This document shows positions 58,330 to 64,000 of a DNA stretch of 64,000 bases, piece after piece. Location: positions 62,001-126,000 of IMG/VR virus record IMGVR_UViG_3300045912_000789. One strand, written 5' to 3'. This stretch comes from a virus. Under the pieces are notes generated by a model, which saw only the letters and a list, made by a program, of their open reading frames with translations, was not told the DNA's origin and made no database searches. Each line of letters begins with the position of its first letter. Position 1 is the stretch's first letter. A program made the position numbers and the translations under genes.

Positions 58330-59240
58330 TGCTGCCCATCGAACGGCTCCGGGTGCGAAGCCTGGACGTGGACTCGAACGAGGTCACGTGGGGGATCGCA
58401 GGATCTTCCATGGAGGACGCGCTCGACTACACGTTCCAGGTCTTCCGCTCGGAGTCGCCCGAGGGCCCGTTCGAGCCGATCACGCAGACGTTCGAGGACC
58501 GCTACATCTTCGTCGACCGGCGTCTCCCCGCCGGCGACAAGTTCCGCCAGATCTGGTACCGGCTGCGCGTCACGAAGAAGGGTGGCCAGACGCCGGTCTT
58601 CGAGGACTTCGGCCCGGTCTGCCGACAGGCCGAGCCCGATCTCGTCGCGAACTACATCCGCCGCATGGAGCTGACGCTGTTCACGCAGGCGACGGCGCGG
58701 CTCTGCTGGCTGTTCAAGCGGCGGACGTTCGGAGCCCGCTGCCCGTCGTGCTGGGATCCGGTGAGCGGCAAGAAGGCTCGGGCGAACTGCCTGACCTGCT
58801 ACCAGACCGGCTTCCTCCGAGGCTACCTCAACCCCATCGAGGTCTGGATCCAGATCGATCCGGCCGCGAAGGCCCAGCAGAACCAGGGCCAGCAGGCCGC
58901 TCAGCACACCGCGACCACCGCCCGAACGTCGTTCTACCCGAACATCGTGCCGGGCGACGTGATCGTCGAGGCCGAGAACAAGCGCTGGCGCGTCGACAAG
59001 GTCACCCAGTCGGAGCGCCTTCGTACCCCGATCAAGCAGGAGCTGGTGCTCCTTCAGATCAACGACACCGACATCGAGTACAAGCTCCCGATCAACCTGG
59101 ACGAGGCGCTGCGCGACATCCAGCCGTCGCCGCCTCGGATGTTCACGAACCCCACGGACATCCAGTCGTCGATCGACGAGCGTACCCCCGACGTCTTCGC
59201 GAACTACCGCACGTACCCGCGCGGTCCCCTGGAGGAGTGA
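58329..59240 (+). CDS. Putative head-tail connector with zinc ribbon, 303 aa
   Basis: The N-terminal 100 residues look like a fibronectin-type beta sandwich (YTFQVFRSESPEGPFEP). A central zinc ribbon has CPSCWD and CLTCYQTGF (about 137-158). A C-terminal alpha/beta part follows. Connector or neck proteins of large phages often carry such ribbons. It starts and ends in TGATG overlaps with neighbours, indicating coupling. The structural role is inferred. Confidence 0.66.
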   Translation: MLPIERLRVRSLDVDSNEVTWGIAGSSMEDALDYTFQVFRSESPEGPFEPITQTFEDRYIFVDRRLPAGDKFRQIWYRLRVTKKGGQTPVFEDFGPVCRQAEPDLVANYIRRMELTLFTQATARLCWLFKRRTFGARCPSCWDPVSGKKARANCLTCYQTGFLRGYLNPIEVWIQIDPAAKAQQNQGQQAAQHTATTARTSFYPNIVPGDVIVEAENKRWRVDKVTQSERLRTPIKQELVLLQINDTDIEYKLPINLDEALRDIQPSPPRMFTNPTDIQSSIDERTPDVFANYRTYPRGPLEE

Positions 59241-59830
59241 TGCGATCCGAAGCACCGAGCGAGAAGAGCTACCACCGCGCCATCCACCGGCGCGACGTCG
59301 CCGAGGGCGCGGCCAAGGGCGGGCTCGTCGGGGCGGTCGCCGGGGCCGGCCTGAAGCGCCTGGGCCACAAGGCGGGCCCGCTCGCCGGCGCGGCCCTGGG
59401 AACCCTCGTGGGCGGGGGAGCTGGGCATCTGAAGGGCAGGGAGCGTACGCTTCGGGACACGACCACCCAGGAGCGTCAGCACATGCGCACCGAAGCACGA
59501 ACGAAGAAGAGCAGCGTCGAGGACGCCTTCATGCAGGGCTTCGAGGACGGGATGGCGAAGGAGGCCGTCCTGCCCGCGCTCGCGGCGGTCGGTGCACGCG
59601 TCGCGCCCATGCTCGCGCGGGCGACGCCGATGCTGGCGAACCTCGGGCGCTCGCTCGTGGGCGGCGGCATGCGTGCGGCGAACGCCGTGGGCATGGGCCA
59701 GATGGCGACCGATCTCGTCCGCAAGGGCGTCCGCTCGTCGCCGAACTTCATGCGCAACGCCGGCATCGCCGGCATCGGTGCGGGCGCGGCCGGGCTCGCC
59801 GGCGCCGGGTACATGGCAGGACGAAGCTGA
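59240..59830 (+). CDS. Gly/Ala-rich membrane-segment protein, 196 aa
   Basis: This basic protein has an N-terminal Gly/Ala hydrophobic stretch (GAAKGGLVGAVAGAG near residues 22-36), a second one at about 45-60, a middle helical part and a C-terminal AGAAGLAGAGYMAGRS. The last motif matches the one in the gene at 48170. It is probably a member of the same internal or ejection protein set. TGATG overlaps couple it on both sides. The longer frame to 58388 is an antisense-free shadow of the preceding gene and is excluded. Confidence 0.64.
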   Translation: MRSEAPSEKSYHRAIHRRDVAEGAAKGGLVGAVAGAGLKRLGHKAGPLAGAALGTLVGGGAGHLKGRERTLRDTTTQERQHMRTEARTKKSSVEDAFMQGFEDGMAKEAVLPALAAVGARVAPMLARATPMLANLGRSLVGGGMRAANAVGMGQMATDLVRKGVRSSPNFMRNAGIAGIGAGAAGLAGAGYMAGRS

Positions 59831-60387
59831 TGGATCCGGTCTTCGACACGTTCGGGGAGAAGGTCGCGGCGCTCACCCCCATGGTGCGCCCCGGCCTCCT
59901 CGAACGTTCGCAGTTCAAGCTGATGCGGACCCGGGCGCCGAGCGCGCCCCGGGCTCCGATGCCCGGCACCTTCGGGATCTCGACGAAGACCGCCGTCGGG
60001 GTCGACGACATCAGCACTGTCGTCCACGAGGATCCACTGCCCTCGACGCACAAGGGCCTCGCTCGGAAGAAGACGGCCATGGTCCACCCGTCGATGCAGG
60101 CGCCGTCCGAGACGATGACCCGCGAGAAGTGGAAGCAGACGTTCAAGGACGTCCCGATCTCCATCCTCGCCGGCGGCGTGGGCTACGGCATCGGCCGGAC
60201 GCTCGCCGAGGTGATCGGCGAGAAGACCGTCGGCAAGATCATGGTCGAGGGTGGTGGCACGCTGAACGCCACGATGCGACCTGGGTGGGTGAAGGCCATG
60301 CCGTTCGTGACGGCAGCCCTCACTGCCGGCGGCGCGTACGCCGGCAGCCGGCTCCGCGAGGGGCTGAAGAAGCGGAGGGAGGGGTGA
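59830..60387 (+). CDS. Basic membrane-segment protein, 185 aa
   Basis: Following a Pro/Lys-rich N-terminal half, there is a hydrophobic Gly/Ile helix (VPISILAGGVGYGIGRTLAE, near 108-127) and another Ala/Gly segment (MPFVTAALTAGGAYAGSR, near 157-174). Again the pattern is Gly-zipper plus a basic tail. It overlaps its neighbours by TGATG and GTGA. A virion-internal membrane-active protein is likely; no family is recognised. Confidence 0.63.
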   Translation: MDPVFDTFGEKVAALTPMVRPGLLERSQFKLMRTRAPSAPRAPMPGTFGISTKTAVGVDDISTVVHEDPLPSTHKGLARKKTAMVHPSMQAPSETMTREKWKQTFKDVPISILAGGVGYGIGRTLAEVIGEKTVGKIMVEGGGTLNATMRPGWVKAMPFVTAALTAGGAYAGSRLREGLKKRREG

Positions 60388-61208
60388 GCGCGACGACCCC
60401 CACGACTCCCGAAGGACCGCTCGTCGGACGAGGCGTCTTCGCTCCGTCTTTCGAGGTCGTGCGCCATGTGATCTCGTTCCTGAAGTGGCGCTTCTCGAAG
60501 TTGCCGCAGGGTGCCTACCGCTACGATGCCGACGCGGAGGGGCCCGAGCAGAAGAACAGCGAGATCTACATCGGCGCGGACACACCGTACCGTCCGGAGT
60601 CGATGGGCAAGCGCCCCGCGATCACGGTGCTGCGCTCGCAGCTCGTGGGGGCCGGCGTCGGACTGGGCGACCTCGCTTTCGTGGATCTCGCGACCGGGGC
60701 CAAGGTCCGCATGGACATGTACCCCACGAACATCATGATCAACGTGCTCAGCACGGAGCCGGTCGAGGCCGAGGGGATCGCCTGGTTCATCCTCCGCGAG
60801 ATCTCGGCGTTCCGCGACGAGATCTGCAAGGAGTCGAAGGGCCTGATCCTCTACATGGGGACCAGGCCGATGGTGTCCCCGCCGTCGCCGGCGGGATCGC
60901 TCGTCGACTCCCCCGAGGTGGAATGGACGGCCGTCGTGCTGTCCTACCCCTGCTACATCCAGGAGCAGGTCACGATGCTGCCGCTCAACCGGCCGATCGT
61001 GCAGGGAATCGACGTCACCGCAACCACCAGCCCTCCGGCCGCTCCCGTCGAGCCGGCGGTTCAACTACAGGGGACGGCGGTACTTCAGCCGCCCCAGACG
61101 GGCTCGGACCGCGCTGCTGCAACGGGTGCTGGCGCGGATCTTCCACAGACGGGCCAAGACGAGGCACAATACAGCGAGCCTCTGACGGTCAAGATCCAGA
61201 CCCGCTAA
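60384..61208 (+). CDS. Putative tail or neck protein, 274 aa
   Basis: A GTG at 60384 overlaps the preceding stop as GTGA. The folded first 195 residues (VVRHVISFLKWRFSKLP, then RPAITVLRSQLVG and MDMYPTNIMINVLS) are alpha/beta, and a Pro/Ala/Thr/Gln-rich tail follows. A tail terminator or connector of about 200 residues upstream of the sheath gene would be in the usual place. I cannot name the fold by eye. Confidence 0.62.
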   Translation: MSATTPTTPEGPLVGRGVFAPSFEVVRHVISFLKWRFSKLPQGAYRYDADAEGPEQKNSEIYIGADTPYRPESMGKRPAITVLRSQLVGAGVGLGDLAFVDLATGAKVRMDMYPTNIMINVLSTEPVEAEGIAWFILREISAFRDEICKESKGLILYMGTRPMVSPPSPAGSLVDSPEVEWTAVVLSYPCYIQEQVTMLPLNRPIVQGIDVTATTSPPAAPVEPAVQLQGTAVLQPPQTGSDRAAATGAGADLPQTGQDEAQYSEPLTVKIQTR

Positions 61209-61220
61209 GGAGAACAGCAC

Positions 61221-64000
61221 ATGGCCAGCCCCACCATCGAGAGGCCCAGCGTCCAGGTCATCCAGGAGTTCCGGACCGTCAGCCCGACCATCCTCGTCCC
61301 CACGATGCCCGCGTGCGTCATGGGTCCGTGCGTCCAGGTCGTGGAGGCGGTGCAGGACGACGGGAGCCTGAACCCCGAGGCCCGCATCGCGCTCCCCGCG
61401 CGCATCCCCTTCGCCTTCGTGTCGTCGCCGTTCGAGTACGCGGCCATCGGCACCGACGCGCTGGAGGTCAGCGTCAACAACGCCGCGGCGGAGCAGGTCG
61501 TGTTCCCGACCGGCCCGAACCTCACGGTCGATCAGGTCGCCGACGCGATCAACGAGGAGGCCATCCCCGGCCTCCTCGCGGTGGTGGAGACGAGCGGCAC
61601 GCAGAAGCGCGTCGTCATCTACACGACCGTGACCGGCGAGAACGCCTCGCTGGAGATCGGCGCGGGCACCCACGCCGACGTCATCGCGGCCTTCGGGATC
61701 ACCCGTGGGTACCGGAACGTCGGTGCGTCCGGCTACAACAACTACTGGGCGCTACGCCTGGGCAAGCCGGACTACCCCGATCCGCGCGACATCATCGACG
61801 AGGTCACGATCGACTTCGACACCGTCCGCCTGTTCATCAACGACGGGTCGGGCACGGTGCGCGAGGCGCTGCGCACCGAGTCGTTCCTCGACGGCGCGAC
61901 GGCGGCGGTGACCGTCCAGGACGACGGCGACGGGGACAACCTCTCGCCGTACCTGAACTTCGCCGGCGCGGTCTTCCACGACAAGCCGGCGCAGCTCGTC
62001 GGCACGGTCGACTGGACGACCCTCACCTACCCCGGCGACTTCGGCGTGCTCACGCTGGAGATCATCATCAACGGCGTGACCGTGGTGGTGACCTTCGCCA
62101 ACCCGGCCGACGCCACCGCGGCGGCGCTGGCCATCAACACCGCGCTCGGCGTCAACGGCACCTGCGTGCTGAACGGCTCGAACCAGCCGGTCATCACGTC
62201 GGCGATCACCGGCGCCGGTTCGTCGGTCGAGATCGGCGCCGCCGGCACCATCAACGAGGCGACCATCGGCCTGGCGGTGGGCTCGTACGCGGCGGGCCGC
62301 CCGAGCCGTGCCCGTGCGCAGGGCATCACCGACCTCACGGCGGTGGTCTACGCGTCGGACGTGCAGGGCCGCGTGCTCCGCATGAGCGTCGACGGCGAGC
62401 AGTTCCAGCAGCTCGTGATGCCGGTGACCGTCGTCTCCGCGGCGACGCTCGTCTCGGCGATCAACGCGCTCTGGGGCAACATCGCGAGCCTCAACGGCGC
62501 GAACCGGCTTGTGCTCCGCAGCCTGGCCACCTTCGGTGGTCGGGAGTCGGAGATCCGGGTCGACAAGACCGCGTCGGACGCCACGCTCCTCACGGCCATC
62601 GGCCTCACCGGCGTCAGCGCGCCGTTCCAGACCGTGAGCGTCGTCTACGGCAACGCTTTCTCGCCGCTCGTCGGCGACGAGGTGTGGGTCAACGGCGTGC
62701 GCGTCGGCGAGATCACGGAGGTGCCGGCGACCCCGGACAACCGCCTCCGCCTCAGCGCCGAGCAGCTCCTGACCTACACCGGGTCGTCCTGGATGATCGT
62801 GGCGAAGGGCCTCGACAACAGCGCGGCCACGGCGACGCGGCCCTCCAGCGATCTCCGGGTCGACGTGACCTCGGGGGCGGTGCGGACGAAGCACAACCTC
62901 TTCCGCGAGTCGAACGGCACGCCGACGAACGTCGGGCCGCTCGCGACGTACCTGGCGTACAACGCGCTCCGCAAGGACGTGTCGCCCGCCGGCACGGACT
63001 TCAACCTCCTCCGCTTCGGCACCACGACCGATCTGGAGGCCGCGCTCGCACCGCTCGACACGCAGAACCCGCTCGGGCTCGGGATGTACTTCGCCCTCCT
63101 CAACGCCCCCGGCGTCGAGGTGACGGGCCTGGGCGTCGACGAGACCAGCGACACCGAGCCCGAGGGCTCGCTGGCGAGCTACGTGCGCGCCTTCGAGTAC
63201 CTGGAGTCGAAGGACGTCTACGGCATCGCGCCGCTCACGCACGCGAACGCCGTGGGCCAGGTCGGCCAGGTGCACGTCGACGAGCTGTCCAAGCCGGAGA
63301 ACGGCCTGGAGCGCATCGTCATCCTCAACCCCTCGCGCCCGACGCGGAAGGCGGACACCCTCGTGGCCTCGGCCGCGACGGCGAACGTCGCCGGCCCGCC
63401 GACGAACGTCGTGAACACCGGCATCGCCGATCTCCAGGCGAAGCTGGCGGCGCTCGGCAAGCCCGGGCCCACCTACGTCGAGGCGGACGGCGTCTACCTC
63501 AAGTTCGAGGACGACGAGAACCTCTACCTCATCGAGTCGGTGAGCGGTCCGAACGCGACCGTCAACGACGGCCCGCTGAGCGCGAGCAACACGCTGTTCA
63601 AGGACGGCGGGGGCTCGCCCCTCTTCACCACGGCGATCGTCGATCGCCCGGTGTCGGTCTTCATCCTCGGCGGCAGCCTCGGCAGCCGCACGGACGAGGC
63701 CGACGCCTATGCCGCCATCGCCCGCGGCTACCTCGACCGCCGCGTCATCTGCACGGCGCCCGACACCGCGAAGGCGTCGATCGACGGGCTGGAGACCCAG
63801 CTCGCCGGCTACTACCTCGCGGCGGCGCTCGCCGGCAAGATGTCGGCGGTCTCGCCGAGCCAGCCGCTCACGAACGAGACGCTCGCGGGCTTCACCGGGG
63901 TCATCGGGTCGCAGGACCGCTACTCCGAGATGCAGCTCAAGATCCTCTCGGGCGGTGGGCTCTGGGTCTTCTACCAGGAGGCCGACGGGCAGCCGGTGAA
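61221..64000 (+). CDS. Tail sheath protein, C-terminus cut by window edge
   Basis: The ATG at 61221 follows AAGGAGAACAGCAC. At least 926 codons are seen; the 3' end is missing. The C-terminal half has the sheath signature: EYLESKDVYGIAPLTH, then a long alpha/beta region and near the right edge LAAALAGKMSAVSPSQPLTN with IGSQDRYSE and GGGLWVFYQEADG. The N-terminal half has several beta-rich inserts (long for the family), likely decorating the outside of the contractile sheath. This identifies a myovirus-type tail. Confidence 0.85.
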   Translation, partial: MASPTIERPSVQVIQEFRTVSPTILVPTMPACVMGPCVQVVEAVQDDGSLNPEARIALPARIPFAFVSSPFEYAAIGTDALEVSVNNAAAEQVVFPTGPNLTVDQVADAINEEAIPGLLAVVETSGTQKRVVIYTTVTGENASLEIGAGTHADVIAAFGITRGYRNVGASGYNNYWALRLGKPDYPDPRDIIDEVTIDFDTVRLFINDGSGTVREALRTESFLDGATAAVTVQDDGDGDNLSPYLNFAGAVFHDKPAQLVGTVDWTTLTYPGDFGVLTLEIIINGVTVVVTFANPADATAAALAINTALGVNGTCVLNGSNQPVITSAITGAGSSVEIGAAGTINEATIGLAVGSYAAGRPSRARAQGITDLTAVVYASDVQGRVLRMSVDGEQFQQLVMPVTVVSAATLVSAINALWGNIASLNGANRLVLRSLATFGGRESEIRVDKTASDATLLTAIGLTGVSAPFQTVSVVYGNAFSPLVGDEVWVNGVRVGEITEVPATPDNRLRLSAEQLLTYTGSSWMIVAKGLDNSAATATRPSSDLRVDVTSGAVRTKHNLFRESNGTPTNVGPLATYLAYNALRKDVSPAGTDFNLLRFGTTTDLEAALAPLDTQNPLGLGMYFALLNAPGVEVTGLGVDETSDTEPEGSLASYVRAFEYLESKDVYGIAPLTHANAVGQVGQVHVDELSKPENGLERIVILNPSRPTRKADTLVASAATANVAGPPTNVVNTGIADLQAKLAALGKPGPTYVEADGVYLKFEDDENLYLIESVSGPNATVNDGPLSASNTLFKDGGGSPLFTTAIVDRPVSVFILGGSLGSRTDEADAYAAIARGYLDRRVICTAPDTAKASIDGLETQLAGYYLAAALAGKMSAVSPSQPLTNETLAGFTGVIGSQDRYSEMQLKILSGGGLWVFYQEADGQPV

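Noticed and set aside
1-64000. tRNA genes, CRISPR arrays, IS elements, integrase or attachment sites
   Set aside because: None was seen while reading both strands. A tRNA scan would be needed to exclude a divergent tRNA.

Overview
This window is one end-to-end stretch of a large tailed dsDNA phage with high GC (about two thirds by eye). It has a contractile tail: a tail-sheath gene runs off the right edge, and portal, large terminase, HK97-like major capsid protein and an OB-fold spike protein are all present. I see no bacterial housekeeping block, integrase, tRNA, IS element or CRISPR array. The phage carries its own replication, recombination, repair and transcription machinery, which suggests a jumbo-class lytic phage. 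The host cannot be named from the sequence. GC-rich codon use and two apparently leaderless promoters fit a high-GC host.

Layout. (1) Positions 1-16568 are transcribed leftward and hold DNA metabolism: RusA-like resolvase, Fe-S PD-(D/E)XK nuclease, a second PD-(D/E)XK nuclease, RecA-like recombinase, family A DNA polymerase, a zinc-binding acidic-tailed protein (SSB candidate), DnaG-like primase, DnaB-like helicase, DUF932-like protein, uracil-DNA glycosylase and a UvsW/XPB-like helicase. (2) 16632-23143 is rightward and ends with the portal. (3) 23183-27657 is a leftward cassette built on a MoxR AAA+ ATPase and a vWA/metallopeptidase-like protein, with a 480-aa partner and three small proteins. 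(4) 27735-40548 is rightward: a 2076-aa fused beta-beta' RNA polymerase, spike, large virion protein and terminase. (5) 40612-44376 is leftward: a stand-alone GyrB and small membrane proteins. (6) 44472-64000 is rightward: capsid, internal, neck and tail-sheath genes.

Genes are packed with ATGA, GTGA or TGATG stop/start overlaps, so translational coupling is pervasive. The convergent junctions carry strong hairpins (23163-23184, 40561-40594). Two rightward operons start with the same promoter geometry: TTGACC, 18 bp, TANNCT, 6 bp, start codon. Leftward transcription units begin next to a repeated CTGCTNATAG element. This implies a directional programme in which leftward DNA-metabolism and accessory genes and rightward virion genes are read by different promoter classes, possibly involving the phage RNA polymerase.

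The most notable items are the single-chain beta-beta' RNA polymerase, the paired leaderless promoters, the MoxR-vWA cassette inside the structural region, a ferritin-like domain in a virion-cluster protein, the Leu O-helix variant of the DNA polymerase, and several coding sequences too small or too oddly placed for routine gene calling. All functions are read from sequence motifs alone; no database search was run.
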